A stretch of 64,000 nucleotides of DNA from Zobellella endophytica (GCF_003012775.1 NZ_PXYG01000001.1:558001-622000); one strand, 5' to 3'; counted from the first letter of the stretch, positions 38,475-47,330 are shown. Numbers and translations: made by a program. The notes: generated by a model from the sequence alone, not told the origin.

Positions 38475-40046
38475 TCAGCCGCGGCTCTCGATCACGTGGC
38501 GGGCGAAACCGCTGCCCGCTTCCTCGAAGATATTGAAGATATCGTCCGCGCCCATGTCGCGCAGCTGGGCCCCTTCTTCCGGGTAACGGATGATGGCCGC
38601 CACCCGGCCCCTGAAGTCGGTATGACGGATCTGCTCCAGGGCGTAGAGGTTACCGGCGTGGTTGGGCATGGCCAGGAAGATGTACTCCAGCTGGGTGCCG
38701 ATGTTGGTCTTGTCCCAGAAGTCCGAGTCGGAGGCGTCGCCCTTGATGGCGTTGATGTTCAGCCCCTGCAGCAGGCCCACCTTCTTCTCGTCGCTGTCGA
38801 TGCCGAGCAGCCTGCCGTCGAAGCGGCCTTCCAGCTCCATGTAGGCGCCCTGGCCGATGCGGCCCATGCCGATGATCAGCACCCGGGCGTCGCCCAGCTG
38901 GATCGGCATGTCGTCCGGATGCAGGCGCAGTTTTTCCCCGGGCCGGAAGCGGCCGATCAGCCGGCGATAGATGTTCTCGTTATGGCTGTTGAGCGGGGCC
39001 GACACCACGAAGGAAATGGCCAGGGCGATGGAGGCGACGATCACCCAGTCGTTGCTGAGCAGGCCCTGCTTGGCGGCCAGGGCGGCGACGATCAGACCGA
39101 ACTCGGAATAGTTGGTCAGGCTGAAGGTGGCCAGCAGCGAGGTCCGCACCCGCAGGCCGCAGCGGTCGTACAGCAGGTAGTAGAGCAAGCTCTTCACCGG
39201 CAGCGCCAGCAGCAGGATGCCGGCGATCCACAGCGCCTCGGCGGTGGGCATGCCGTTCAGGCCGATACTGAGGAAGAAGGCGACCAGGAACAGCTCTTTC
39301 ATGTTGAAGAACGACTTGGCCAGCGCCGAGGCGCTGTAATGGGGCGCCAGCATCATGCCGATCACCAGCGCCCCCAGGTCGCCCTTGAGCCCGACCAGCT
39401 CGAAACCGCCCACCCCCACCACCAGCGCCAGGAACACCGCGAACAGGGTCTGCAGCTCGCCGTGGCCGGCCCGCTCCAGAATGCGGAAAAACAGCGGCCG
39501 CAGCAGCGGTAGCACCACCAGCAGGCCGAGCGCCCAGGGGCTGGGGATCTTGCCGCTGGAGGCGGTGAGGAAGGCCACCGCGAACAGGTCCTGCATCACC
39601 AGTACGCCGATGGCGATGCGGCCGTAGAAGGTGTTCATGTCGCTGCGCTCTTCCAGCACCTTGACCGCGAACACCGTGCTGGAAAAGCTCAGGGCGAAGC
39701 CCATCAGCACGGCCTGGCGCCATTCGAGTTCCATCGCCAGGCTGAAGCCTATCCCTTTCACCAGCAGCAGCACCCCGGTGAACAGCAGGGTGGACAGCAC
39801 TATGTGCCCGGTGGCCGTGCCCCACACCTCCTTCTTCAGCAGGGTCTTGATGTCGAGCTTGAGGCCGATGCTGAACAGCAGCAGGGTCACCCCCAGGCTG
39901 GCGAGGGTGTCGAGGGTGGCGTTGCTTTCATAGCCCATGGCGTTGAGCACGAAGCCCGCGGCCAGGAAACCGATGAGGGGAGGGAGGCTGAGCAGGTACA
40001 CGGCCAGGCCGCAGCCGAAGGCGATGGCGATAAAGATAGGATCCAT
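38475..40046 (-). CDS. CPA2-family monovalent cation:proton antiporter with TrkA-N domain
   Basis: Inner-membrane K+ or Na+/H+ antiporter of the KefB/KefC/YbaL group. Residues ~1-385 form about 12-13 helices with LSFSSTVFAVKVLEE and GVLVMQDLFAVAF, the Asp-containing core. Residues ~395-510 form a Rossmann domain (VLIIGMGRIGQGAYMEL) of the TrkA-N type, probably sensing nucleotides. No TrkA-C domain follows. Length 523 aa is normal. It starts 28 bases after the nagD stop on the same strand and likely shares its promoter. The transported ion cannot be read from sequence. Confidence 0.88.
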   Translation of the reverse strand: MDPIFIAIAFGCGLAVYLLSLPPLIGFLAAGFVLNAMGYESNATLDTLASLGVTLLLFSIGLKLDIKTLLKKEVWGTATGHIVLSTLLFTGVLLLVKGIGFSLAMELEWRQAVLMGFALSFSSTVFAVKVLEERSDMNTFYGRIAIGVLVMQDLFAVAFLTASSGKIPSPWALGLLVVLPLLRPLFFRILERAGHGELQTLFAVFLALVVGVGGFELVGLKGDLGALVIGMMLAPHYSASALAKSFFNMKELFLVAFFLSIGLNGMPTAEALWIAGILLLALPVKSLLYYLLYDRCGLRVRTSLLATFSLTNYSEFGLIVAALAAKQGLLSNDWVIVASIALAISFVVSAPLNSHNENIYRRLIGRFRPGEKLRLHPDDMPIQLGDARVLIIGMGRIGQGAYMELEGRFDGRLLGIDSDEKKVGLLQGLNINAIKGDASDSDFWDKTNIGTQLEYIFLAMPNHAGNLYALEQIRHTDFRGRVAAIIRYPEEGAQLRDMGADDIFNIFEEAGSGFARHVIESRG

Positions 40047-40074
40047 GAACTCGTCTTGTTGTTGTTTTGTTGTG

Positions 40075-40827
40075 TTAAAACAGGTCTATTTCGGCGACGG
40101 ACGCATACACGTGCTGGGGACGGAACGGCATCTTGTCGATGTCCGCCACCTGGCTGACCCCGGTCAGCACCAGCACCGTTTCCAGCCCGGCCTGGAAGCC
40201 GGCGAGGATGTCGGTGCGCAGGTTGTCGCCCACGATCAGGGTATTCTCCGAATGGGCGTCCATGTGGTTGAGCGCGGCGCGTACTATCCAGGCGCTGGGC
40301 TTGCCCACGTAGAAGGGCTTCTTGCCGGTCATCCGTTCGATGGGGGCACAGAGGGCGCCGCAGGCCGGGTGCATGTGCGGGCCGTGGGTGTCCGGGTTGG
40401 TGGCGATGAAGCGAGCGCCGCCGGCCACGAACTTGGCGGCCATCTGGATCATGCTCCAGTTGTAGTTGCGGGTTTCGCCCACCACCACGAAATCGGGGTC
40501 GATGTCGGTGATGGTGAAGCCGGCCTTGTACAGCTCGTGGATCAGCGCCCCTTCGCCGATGACGAAGGCCTTTTCGCCGCTCTGGCGCTTGAGAAAGTCG
40601 GCGGTGGCCATGGCCGAGGTGTAGAAGCAGCTTTCCGGCACCATGATGCCGGCGGAGTAGAAACGGTTTTGCAGATCCTTGGGGGTTTGTGCCGGGTAAT
40701 TGGTGAGGAACAGCAGGTTCATTTCCTGCTCCAGCACCCGCCTGATAAAGCCGTCGGCGCCAGGGATCAGATCGTTGTTGTGCAGGATGACACCGTCGAT
40801 GTCACAGATCAGGTTTTTTTTATTCAT
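40075..40827 (-). CDS. nagD: HAD-IIA ribonucleotide monophosphatase NagD
   Basis: Cytosolic HAD-type phosphatase preferring UMP and GMP. The 250-residue sequence tracks E. coli NagD: nucleophile motif ICDIDGVILHNND, LLFLTNYPAQTPKDL, YTSAMATADFL, GEGALIHELYKAGF, FIATNPDTHG, KPFYVGKPSAWIV and VGDNLRTDILAGFQAGLET. AAGGAG is well placed before the ATG. It lies away from any nag genes, as in many gammaproteobacteria, and precedes the CPA2 antiporter. Confidence 0.95.
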   Translation of the reverse strand: MNKKNLICDIDGVILHNNDLIPGADGFIRRVLEQEMNLLFLTNYPAQTPKDLQNRFYSAGIMVPESCFYTSAMATADFLKRQSGEKAFVIGEGALIHELYKAGFTITDIDPDFVVVGETRNYNWSMIQMAAKFVAGGARFIATNPDTHGPHMHPACGALCAPIERMTGKKPFYVGKPSAWIVRAALNHMDAHSENTLIVGDNLRTDILAGFQAGLETVLVLTGVSQVADIDKMPFRPQHVYASVAEIDLF

Positions 40828-40924
40828 TCGCTCTCCTTCTCGCCGGAGCCATTCCCGGCGGGTGTTCCCACTGTTACGGCAGCATATGACAGATTAATGA
40901 CAATGGGTACGGCTTTGATGACAT

Positions 40925-41593
40925 TCAGATGCAGCTCAGCAGGGGGCCGAGCTGGCTGATGCGGCCCTGGATGGTGGCGGCCCGCCGTTGTACGTAGGCC
41001 GAGGGCCGGCCGGCATCGTACTGGCGCGGGTTGGGCAGCACCGCCGCCAGCAGCGTCGCCTGCCGCCGGCTGAGGTTGGCCGCCGAGGTGTTGAAATGGG
41101 CCCGGGCCGCCGCCTCGGCGCCGTAGATGCCGGGGCCGAATTCGGCGATGTTGAGGTAGAGGGTGAGGATGCGCTCCTTCGGCAGCATCAGCTCCAGCAT
41201 GGGGGTGTACACCGCCTCCAGCGCCTTGCGGGTGTAGCTTCGGCCGGGCCACAGGTAGAGGTTCTTGGCGGTCTGCATGGTAATGGTACTGCCGCCGCGC
41301 AGCCGGCCGTCGCTGCGGAACTCGTTGAGCACGTCGCCGAACGCCTGCCAGTCGAAGCCCCGGTGGCGGCAGAACTTGTTGTCTTCGGCGGCGATCACCG
41401 CCATCTTAAGATGGTTGGCAATACGCGCTGCGGGCTGCCAGTCTTTGGAGAGCCCCTCGCCCTCGAACAGGCGGATCACCATCAGGGGCGTGGCGGGCAC
41501 GGGCAGGTAACGGTAGACCAGGGTGAGCAGCAGGGGGGCCAGGATCAGCAGGGCCGCCAGCCAGAGCAAACAACGCTTGATAAGACGTATCAT
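40925..41593 (-). CDS. mtgA: Monofunctional biosynthetic peptidoglycan transglycosylase
   Basis: Membrane-anchored GT51 glycosyltransferase that polymerises lipid II into glycan strands. The N-terminal anchor is [24 protein letters not shown]51 motifs are visible: [15 protein letters not shown] with the catalytic Glu, [47 protein letters not shown] and [14 protein letters not shown]. There is no transpeptidase domain. The ATG at 41593 is used; a TTG one codon upstream opens the longest frame. Length ~222 aa is slightly short of E. coli MtgA (242). Confidence 0.94.
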   Translation of the reverse strand: MIRLIKRCLLWLAALLILAPLLLTLVYRYLPVPATPLMVIRLFEGEGLSKDWQPAARIANHLKMAVIAAEDNKFCRHRGFDWQAFGDVLNEFRSDGRLRGGSTITMQTAKNLYLWPGRSYTRKALEAVYTPMLELMLPKERILTLYLNIAEFGPGIYGAEAAARAHFNTSAANLSRRQATLLAAVLPNPRQYDAGRPSAYVQRRAATIQGRISQLGPLLSCI

Positions 41594-41737
41594 CAATATA
41601 AAGTCCGTTTATCGGGTCCGCCGCGACAGCGGGTCACTACATATCAATTTTTTTGACCAGCAGGTTATGTTTTTACGACGGCTGTGGTTAAATTTTTGTT
41701 TTCATTAAATCAGGCCGGCAAGAAACGGAGGTACGCC

Positions 41738-42754
41738 ATGTCCGCATTTATCAACGAATTACCCAAGGTAGAGCTGCATCTGCACATCGAAGGCACCCTC
41801 GAGCCGGAGATGGTGTTCGCCCTGGCCAGGCGCAATGGTATCACCCTCGATTACGCGGATGAAAGCGCGTTGCGGGCCGCCTACGACTTTCAGGATCTGC
41901 AGTCGTTCCTGGACGTGTACTACCAGGGCATGCAGGTGCTGCTGACCGAACAGGATTTTTTCGACATGACCTGGGCCTATCTGAGCCGGGCCCATGGCGA
42001 GCGGGTGCGCCACACCGAGATCTTCTTCGATCCCCAGGCCCACACCGACAGGGGCGTGCCCCTGGCCGCGGTGGTGGGCGGCATTCACCGGGCGCTGGAG
42101 CAGGCCAGGCAGCAGTGGGGCATGAGCAGCCGGCTGATCATGTCGTTCCTGCGCCACCTGTCGGAGGAGGCGGCCTTTGAAATCCTGCACCATGCCGAGC
42201 CCTTCCGTCACAAACTGGCGGGGATCGGGCTCGATTCCTCGGAAAAAGGCAATCCGCCCGCCAAGTTTGCCCGTGTGTATGCCGCCGCCCGGGAGCAGGG
42301 ATTCCGGCTGGTGGCCCACGCGGGCGAGGAGGGGCCGGCCCGCAACATCCGCGACGCGCTGGACCTGCTGCAGGTGGAGCGCATCGATCACGGGGTGGCG
42401 GCGGTGCAGGACGGCAAGCTGATGCAGCGGCTGGCCCGGGAGCGGATCCCGCTCACCGTGTGCCCGCTGTCCAACCTCAAGCTGAAGGTGGTGGACACCA
42501 TGGCCGGGCACCCCATGCTCACCCTGCTGCGCGCCGGGCTCTGCGTCACCGTGAACTCCGACGATCCGGCCTATTTCGGCGGCTACATGAACGCCAACTA
42601 CCAGGCGCTGCAGGATGGCCTGGGCGCCACCGACGGCGAGCTGCTGCAGATGGCGCTCAACAGCGTGGAAGCCTGCTGGCTGTCGCCGGAGGAAAAGGCG
42701 GTGCTGGTGCGCGACGTCCGGGCCCACGGCGAGGCCTTCGGCGTAAAGCACTAA
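41738..42754 (+). CDS. Adenine/adenosine deaminase family protein, probably adenine deaminase
   Basis: Zn-dependent amidohydrolase of the ADA superfamily. The metal site HLH occurs in LPKVELHLHIEGTLEPEM; VAHAGEEG supplies the third His and catalytic Glu; IDHGVAA and VNSDDPAYFGGY hold the remaining His and Asp. The HIEGTLEPE variant, rather than HLDGSLRP, is characteristic of the bacterial group shown to deaminate adenine rather than adenosine, so adenine to hypoxanthine is the better guess. The start at 41738 is set by a GGAGG ribosome site. Length 338 aa is normal. Confidence 0.88.
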   Translation: MSAFINELPKVELHLHIEGTLEPEMVFALARRNGITLDYADESALRAAYDFQDLQSFLDVYYQGMQVLLTEQDFFDMTWAYLSRAHGERVRHTEIFFDPQAHTDRGVPLAAVVGGIHRALEQARQQWGMSSRLIMSFLRHLSEEAAFEILHHAEPFRHKLAGIGLDSSEKGNPPAKFARVYAAAREQGFRLVAHAGEEGPARNIRDALDLLQVERIDHGVAAVQDGKLMQRLARERIPLTVCPLSNLKLKVVDTMAGHPMLTLLRAGLCVTVNSDDPAYFGGYMNANYQALQDGLGATDGELLQMALNSVEACWLSPEEKAVLVRDVRAHGEAFGVKH

Positions 42755-42808
42755 AGCTATTCCGGCGCGGGCCGATACAGCAGTATCGGTCAACAGGAGA
42801 CAGCTGGC

Positions 42809-43678
42809 GTGCGCATTATTACTGTGGTGGCGGGGGGGCTGCTGTGTTCGGCGGCCTGGTCCCAGCCCCGCACCTACCTGGCGGACATTGAACAATCCTT
42901 GTGGCGGCTCACGTCGGATTCGGCGGTGGAGTGCCGCCTGGAGCACCCCATTCCCGGCTTCGGCACCGGCGCCTTCGTCAGCCGCGCGGCCAAGACCCTC
43001 AACCTTACCTTCGAGCTGAGCCCGCTGCGGGCCCAGCCGCGTACCCAGTCGGCCTCGCTCAGGAGCGAGTCGCCCTACTGGCAGCCGGGGCGGGGCGCTC
43101 GGGATCTCACCCGGGTCACCTTCTACCAGCAGTTCGACGCCATGGTGGAGCAGCAGTCCGCCTGGGTAATGCTGGACGAGCTGAGCCAGGGGCGCTGGCC
43201 GGTGTTTTATTTCGACGACTGGTACCGCAACGATCAGACCACGGGGGTGGGGCTGTCGTCGGTCAACTTCCGTGCCCGCTATGCCGCCTTCCTCGACTGC
43301 CAGCACAACCTGCTGCCCTACAGCTTCCAGGACATCGCCTTCAGCGTGCTCAACTACGTGAACAACGCGGATGAGCTGACCCCCCATTCCCGCCGGCGGC
43401 TGGCGATGATCGCCGAGTACGTCAAGGCGGACCCCGATATCGGTGAGGTGGTGATCAATACCTATACCGACAGCTTCGGCACCGAATACCACAACAAGGC
43501 GTTGTCCAAACGGCGGGCCGAAGCCATCAAGGGCCGTTTCGTGGAGCTGGGGCTGCCTTCGAGCTCCATTTCCCTGGAAGGCCATGGCGAGCGCCGGCCG
43601 ATCGCCGACAACAGTACCCCGGAAGGGCGGGACAGCAACCGGCGGGTGGTGATCAGCCTCGGCCGCGACCGGCTCTGA
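42809..43678 (+). CDS. motY: MotY, sodium-driven flagellar motor T-ring protein
   Basis: Periplasmic protein that with MotX forms the T ring anchoring PomAB stators of Na+-driven polar flagella. Signal peptide ~1-18 (GTG start, RIITVVAGGLLCSAAWS), MotY-specific N-domain (ECRLEHPIPGFGTGAF, WPVFYFDDWY) and a C-terminal OmpA-like peptidoglycan-binding domain (~165-285: VVINTYTDSFG, LSKRRAEAIKGRF, GHGERRPIADN, GRDSNRRVVISLGR). Length 289 aa matches Vibrio MotY (293). AGGAGA lies nine bases before the GTG. A 7-bp hairpin (CCGATAC...GTATCGG, 42772-42789) precedes it. No other flagellar gene is nearby, as is common for motY. Confidence 0.95.
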   Translation: MRIITVVAGGLLCSAAWSQPRTYLADIEQSLWRLTSDSAVECRLEHPIPGFGTGAFVSRAAKTLNLTFELSPLRAQPRTQSASLRSESPYWQPGRGARDLTRVTFYQQFDAMVEQQSAWVMLDELSQGRWPVFYFDDWYRNDQTTGVGLSSVNFRARYAAFLDCQHNLLPYSFQDIAFSVLNYVNNADELTPHSRRRLAMIAEYVKADPDIGEVVINTYTDSFGTEYHNKALSKRRAEAIKGRFVELGLPSSSISLEGHGERRPIADNSTPEGRDSNRRVVISLGRDRL

Positions 43679-43749
43679 GTGCGTCCGGCCATTGGCTTTT
43701 GCCGCCGTCTTCGGTAGCTTATGGCCTTTGCTTTTTTAGGAACAAGTGC

Positions 43750-44541
43750 ATGACCTGGTTGATGTATCTGATGCTGGGGGCTTTTGCCGGCACCCTGGCC
43801 GGGCTGTTTGGCGTGGGCGGCGGCCTTATCATCGTGCCGGTGCTGATCTTCAGCTTCAAGCTGCAGGGCATCGGCGGCGAGCTGGTGACCCACATGGCGG
43901 TGGGCACCTCGCTGGCCACCATCATGTTTACCTCGCTGAGCGCCATTCAGGCCCACCAGAGCCGCAAGGCTATCGACTGGCGGCTGGCGGCCTTGCTGTC
44001 GCTCGGCATCGTCGCCGGCGCCTGGCTGGGCGGCATGACCGCCGACAAACTGTCGGGCCAGCACCTGCAGATGCTGATCGGCCTGTTCGCCTGGCTGATG
44101 GCGGCGCAGATGCTGTTTCACCTCACGCCGAAGGGCGGCACCACCCTGCCGGGCAGGCCGGTGCAGGTGGCGGTGGGGGGCGTGATCGGCTGGGCCTCGG
44201 GCATCTTCGGTATCGGTGGCGGCTCGCTGACGGTGCCCTTCCTCAGTTGGTGTTCCATTCCCATGCAGCGGGCGGTGGCGGTGTCGGCGGTGTGCGGTTT
44301 TCCCATCGCCCTGGTGGGGGCGCTCAGCTACGTGGTGCACGGCCTGCGGCATCAGGGCCTGCCCGCCGAAGCCTGGGGCTATGTGTACCTGCCGGCGATG
44401 ATCGGCATCAGCCTGGCAAGCATGCCCTTCGCCCGTGTCGGGGCCATCCTGGCGCACAAGCTCTCCGCCAGGGCACTGCGGCGGGCCTTCGCCGGCTTCC
44501 TGATCCTGGTGGGCGCCAAGTTTCTGCTGTTTCCGGGCTGA
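43750..44541 (+). CDS. TauE/SafE-family sulfite exporter-like permease
   Basis: Inner-membrane protein with about eight helices, 263 residues, with the two glycine-rich repeats of the family: LAGLFGVGGGLIIVPVLI near the N-terminus and ASGIFGIGGGSLTVPFLSW in the second half. Characterised members export sulfite, sulfoacetate or similar organosulfur anions; many others are unassigned. AGGA lies about eight bases before the ATG at 43750. Its position after motY and before the convergent lpxM unit gives no metabolic hint. Confidence 0.88.
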   Translation: MTWLMYLMLGAFAGTLAGLFGVGGGLIIVPVLIFSFKLQGIGGELVTHMAVGTSLATIMFTSLSAIQAHQSRKAIDWRLAALLSLGIVAGAWLGGMTADKLSGQHLQMLIGLFAWLMAAQMLFHLTPKGGTTLPGRPVQVAVGGVIGWASGIFGIGGGSLTVPFLSWCSIPMQRAVAVSAVCGFPIALVGALSYVVHGLRHQGLPAEAWGYVYLPAMIGISLASMPFARVGAILAHKLSARALRRAFAGFLILVGAKFLLFPG

Positions 44542-44579
44542 AGATGGATACGATTGGGGACTGGTGCAGTTTCCAATCC

Positions 44580-44693
44580 CTAATCCTTGTTTTCCGCCTT
44601 TTCCCGCGCTATCAGCCAGTCGTCGGTCCGGGCCACCAGCCACAACACCAAGAGGCCGGCGGCCACCAGCAACAGGTAGTCGAGCCAGGCCAT
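44580..44693 (-). CDS. 37-residue single-helix membrane protein coupled to lpxM
   Basis: A small gene with strong support. Its ATG overlaps the lpxM stop (TAATG), and AGGAGA lies eight bases upstream inside the end of lpxM. The product starts MAWLDYLLLVAAGLLVLWLV, one hydrophobic helix, followed by a charged tail ending REKAENKD. The sequence fits an N-out/C-in or N-in single-pass protein of the inner membrane. No known family is recognised. Co-translation with LpxM suggests a role in lipid A acylation or in regulating or anchoring that enzyme, which is inference only. Confidence 0.7.
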   Translation of the reverse strand: MAWLDYLLLVAAGLLVLWLVARTDDWLIAREKAENKD

Positions 44694-45661
44694 TACTGTC
44701 TCCTTACCTTGCGGATACCGGCTTCATAGCGGCCCACATCGCTGTCGACCTGGGTCTGGAAGTATTTCAGGAACCACATGTACTGCTCCGGCCAGTCGGT
44801 CAGCAGGGCCTCGATCTCCGCGTTCATCGCCCGGGTATCATCGGTGAGATCGGCGGTGGGGTAGGGCGCCATGGGCGGGCGGATGATCAGCTCGTAGCGG
44901 TGCCGCTCGGTGTTGTACACGCTCAGCACCGGCAGCACCCGGGCACCGGTGAGCCTGGCCAGCTTGGGCAGGGCCGGCAGGGTGGCCTTGAGCTCGGCGA
45001 AGAAGGGTACGAACAGGCTGGCTTCCCGGCCGTGATCCTGATCCGGCAGATAGAAGAAATGCTTGCCGGTCTTGATGGTCTTGATCACCGCCTTGATACC
45101 GGCGTCGCGTTCGTAGACGATGCCGCCGAAACGGGCCCGCTGGCGGTTGATAAACCAGTCGAACACCTCGTTCTTGGCGCTGTGCATCATGGTGCACATG
45201 GGCAGGCCGAGGGAGGTCAGGTAGAGGCCGCCGGCGTCGATGGCCCAGGTGTGGGGGATCATGAAGATGATCTTGTCACCCGCCGCCAGGCAGGCATCCA
45301 GGTGCTCCTGCCCCCGTACCTCGAACCGCCCCTGCAGGTAGCGCTTGCCGCGGGCAGTCCACTCGCCGTAGCCGAGGAACCCCATCAGGCCGGCACGAAT
45401 GGAATGGCGCAGCATCCGCTCCACCTCCGCCTCGCCCAGCTCGGGAAAACACAGCCGGATGTTGGTGCGGGCGATGTAGCACTGCTTTTTGGCGAGCCGG
45501 ATCAGCAGGGGGGCCAGGGCGCCGGCAACACGGTCGCGCAGCCGGGCCGGCAGCCAGGCCAGCAGCCAGAGCAGGGCGATGGCCAGCCAGGTCGGCCAGT
45601 AGCGGGGGTGCAGGTAGCGGGGCTTAAACGCGAGATCGTAGACGGGATCATGCCCGGACAT
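44693..45661 (-). CDS. lpxM: Lipid A late acyltransferase, LpxM-like
   Basis: Inner-membrane acyltransferase that adds a secondary acyl chain to Kdo2-lipid A precursors. Residues include HPRYWPTWLAIALLWLLAWLPARL (anchor), the catalytic HX4D motif in IPHTWAIDAGG and DQDHGREASLFVPFFAELKATLPA, matching E. coli LpxM (HGWAVD, DQDHG, FATYKATLPA) better than LpxL. The start at 45661 (MSGHDPVYD) is chosen on an AGAGG site; the longer frame reads through unlikely arginine-rich sequence. Length 322 aa is normal. A small membrane protein is translationally coupled downstream. Confidence 0.92.
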   Translation of the reverse strand: MSGHDPVYDLAFKPRYLHPRYWPTWLAIALLWLLAWLPARLRDRVAGALAPLLIRLAKKQCYIARTNIRLCFPELGEAEVERMLRHSIRAGLMGFLGYGEWTARGKRYLQGRFEVRGQEHLDACLAAGDKIIFMIPHTWAIDAGGLYLTSLGLPMCTMMHSAKNEVFDWFINRQRARFGGIVYERDAGIKAVIKTIKTGKHFFYLPDQDHGREASLFVPFFAELKATLPALPKLARLTGARVLPVLSVYNTERHRYELIIRPPMAPYPTADLTDDTRAMNAEIEALLTDWPEQYMWFLKYFQTQVDSDVGRYEAGIRKVRRQ

Positions 45662-45716
45662 AAGGTCATCCTCTCTGTTGCAAGGGCGCCAAGTGTAAGG
45701 AAAAATGCCGCCGAAA

Positions 45717-46493
45717 TCACCTGTCGCGCCGGGGGCGGAAATAGTCCCGGTTGCGGTAAAAGCCGGGGTCCTCGTTGGCCGGCCACCAGCCGGGGATGCC
45801 GAGCAGCGGCAGCGGCAACAGCGGACGGGGAACATGGAACGGATCCTGCCGGGCGAGGTGGTCCGCCAGCCGCGCATCCAGCTGCCGGTACTGCGCCGCC
45901 GGCGGCAGGCCGAAGAAGGCGGGCGCCATCTCCAGCACCATGGCCTTGCCGGTCAGGCCGACGAAGGGCGCCAGCGCCTGTTCGTAGAGGGCATGGCCGA
46001 AGATAAAGGGCCGCCAGTCCCGGCTCCAGCGGGCCCGGTTGCCGATAAAGAGCGCCTGCCAGTCGTGCTCGCGCAGCAGGGCCTCCGCTTCCGCCCGCTC
46101 GGGCACCGCCAGCAGCAGGCCGCATTCGTCGAAATGGGTGATGCGATCACGCCGGGGCGTGCGGGTCTTCGCCCCGGCTCGGGCGATGTCTTCCATATGC
46201 TGCCGGTTCAGCAGGGCCTTGCTGCGCGGGAACAGGTACCAGATCAGGGCGCCGAACAGGTCGTGCCAGTTGGCGGCGCGGGTGGGCACCATGCCCCGGG
46301 CCACCGCCTGCTCGTAGCAGCAGCCGAGCCCGGCAAAGGTGTCGTCGTCGATAAAGGCCACCGGCAGTGCCCCGGCCAGGGCCCGGTTCAGCTCGGCGGT
46401 GGTCGGCCAGCGCGGCCGGTTCAGCGGTACCAGGCCGTCGAGCTGCGCCAGTATGGCGTTGCGCCCGGTTACCTCGGGATCCCAGTCCATCAT
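45717..46493 (-). CDS. DUF3025 family protein
   Basis: A 258-residue soluble protein of unknown function. It shows the family's WHDLFGALIWYLFPRSKALLNRQH, RRDRITHFDECG and the C-terminal GIPGWWPANEDPGFYRN motifs, which recur in gammaproteobacterial and betaproteobacterial homologues. There is no signal peptide or membrane segment. The conserved His-Asp and Trp-rich motifs suggest an enzyme, but no reaction is known to me. AGGTGG precedes the ATG. It lies 55 bases upstream of lpxM on the same strand, so they may be co-transcribed. Confidence 0.85.
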   Translation of the reverse strand: MMDWDPEVTGRNAILAQLDGLVPLNRPRWPTTAELNRALAGALPVAFIDDDTFAGLGCCYEQAVARGMVPTRAANWHDLFGALIWYLFPRSKALLNRQHMEDIARAGAKTRTPRRDRITHFDECGLLLAVPERAEAEALLREHDWQALFIGNRARWSRDWRPFIFGHALYEQALAPFVGLTGKAMVLEMAPAFFGLPPAAQYRQLDARLADHLARQDPFHVPRPLLPLPLLGIPGWWPANEDPGFYRNRDYFRPRRDR

Positions 46494-46648
46494 TGCTGTC
46501 CACCTACGGAAAACGGCAAAGCATACCCTGAGCCGGCGCCAAGATCAGGATATAATTATGGTTATTTCCCTGTTTTACCCCATTTCCCAGCTTCATCGGC
46601 TTGGGTAACATAGCGCCGTCAAATTCTGCCGCACCGAGGAGTGTGCCG

Positions 46649-47161
46649 ATGAAGTGGTTGTTTGCACTGGTAACTGTGATGAGTTTGCTGACCCCGACCG
46701 TCTTCGCCCAGAGCCAGGGTGACGAGGGTGTGAAAATTGAAGACAAATGGCTGCTGGGCCGGGTGGAGTGGCTGTGGCTGCCGGTGCTGGGCGACAGCGT
46801 CAAGGCGCGTATCGACTCCGGCGCCAAGACCTCGTCCATGAGCGCCACCGACATCGAGGAGTTCCGCAAGGACGGCCAGCGCTGGATCCGCTTCAGCTTC
46901 AATCACAAGGATCACCTGGAGCGGCTGGAAGCCCCGCTCAGCCGTTATGTGCGTATTCGCCAGGCCAACAGCAAACAGCTGGACCGCCGCCCGGTGATCC
47001 TGCTGCCGGTGCAACTGGGCGGCATGGCCAAGGAAGTGGAGTTTACCCTCAAGGACCGTACCCGGATGATCTATCCGGTGCTGCTGGGGCGCGAGTTCAT
47101 GGGCAAGGAGGTACTCATCGACCCCTCCCGGCTCTATATCCAGCCGGTGCGGGAGAAGTAG
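46649..47161 (+). CDS. Retropepsin-like 'ATP-dependent zinc protease' family protein (COG4067)
   Basis: A 170-residue secreted or periplasmic protein with a signal peptide (~1-20, MKWLFALVTVMSLLTPTVFA). The single-domain retropepsin-like fold is marked by KARIDSGAKTSSMSA, where the DSGA box matches aspartic proteases, and by the typical ending YPVLLGREFMGKEVLIDPSRLY. The historical family name mentions ATP and zinc, but no ATP or zinc site is visible; a relative (RimB) acts on the polyglutamate tail of RpsF. The start at 46649 follows GAGGAG. It is divergent from the DUF3025 gene. Confidence 0.85.
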   Translation: MKWLFALVTVMSLLTPTVFAQSQGDEGVKIEDKWLLGRVEWLWLPVLGDSVKARIDSGAKTSSMSATDIEEFRKDGQRWIRFSFNHKDHLERLEAPLSRYVRIRQANSKQLDRRPVILLPVQLGGMAKEVEFTLKDRTRMIYPVLLGREFMGKEVLIDPSRLYIQPVREK

Positions 47162-47166
47162 GCTTA

Positions 47167-47215
47167 GAAGCTGGAAGCTGGAAGCTAGAAGCTAGAAGCT
47201 AGAAGCTAGAAGCTT
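47167..47215. repeat. Seven tandem copies of GAAGCTN
   Basis: A 7-base unit GAAGCT(G/A/T) occurs seven times in a row (49 bases) directly after the protease stop. It is followed by GGCTTCC twice (47217-47230), the complement of the first units, so the whole can fold into a hairpin between the two convergent genes. It may act as a simple-sequence terminator-like structure. Confidence 0.85.
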
Positions 47216-47234
47216 GGCTTCCGGCTTCCGGCCT

Positions 47235-47330
47235 TCAGCGTCCGCGCATCGCCCGGCGGATGCACAGGGCGGCCCCGCCCCAGGTAATGCCGAGACCGAG
47301 CAACATCATGATAATGGCACCTGTGGTCAT
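47235..47330 (-). CDS. Small subunit of NSS transporter (MetS-like, 31 residues)
   Basis: One-helix protein opening MTTGAIIMMLLGLGITWGG and ending in arginines (IRRAMRGR). It matches the 'methionine/alanine import NSS transporter small subunit' type, in which a roughly 30-60 residue partner (MetS in Corynebacterium) is needed for the large subunit's activity. Its ATG overlaps the stop of the large subunit gene (ATGA), as in other MetP-MetS pairs. The cytoplasmic C-terminal arginines fit an N-out orientation. Confidence 0.82.
   Translation of the reverse strand: MTTGAIIMMLLGLGITWGGAALCIRRAMRGR

Noticed and set aside
41759-43585. 608-codon minus-strand open frame over the deaminase and motY
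   Set aside because: Spans two convincing plus-strand genes and their gap; low-complexity His/Gly/Gln composition.
43687-43737. Possible terminator after motY (GGCCAT...ATGGCC then T-rich)
   Set aside because: Only a 6-bp stem with a 28-base loop; too weak to call although the T-run is suggestive.
46551-46556. TATAAT hexamer between the DUF3025 and protease genes
   Set aside because: No acceptable -35 at the right spacing on either strand, so not listed as a promoter.
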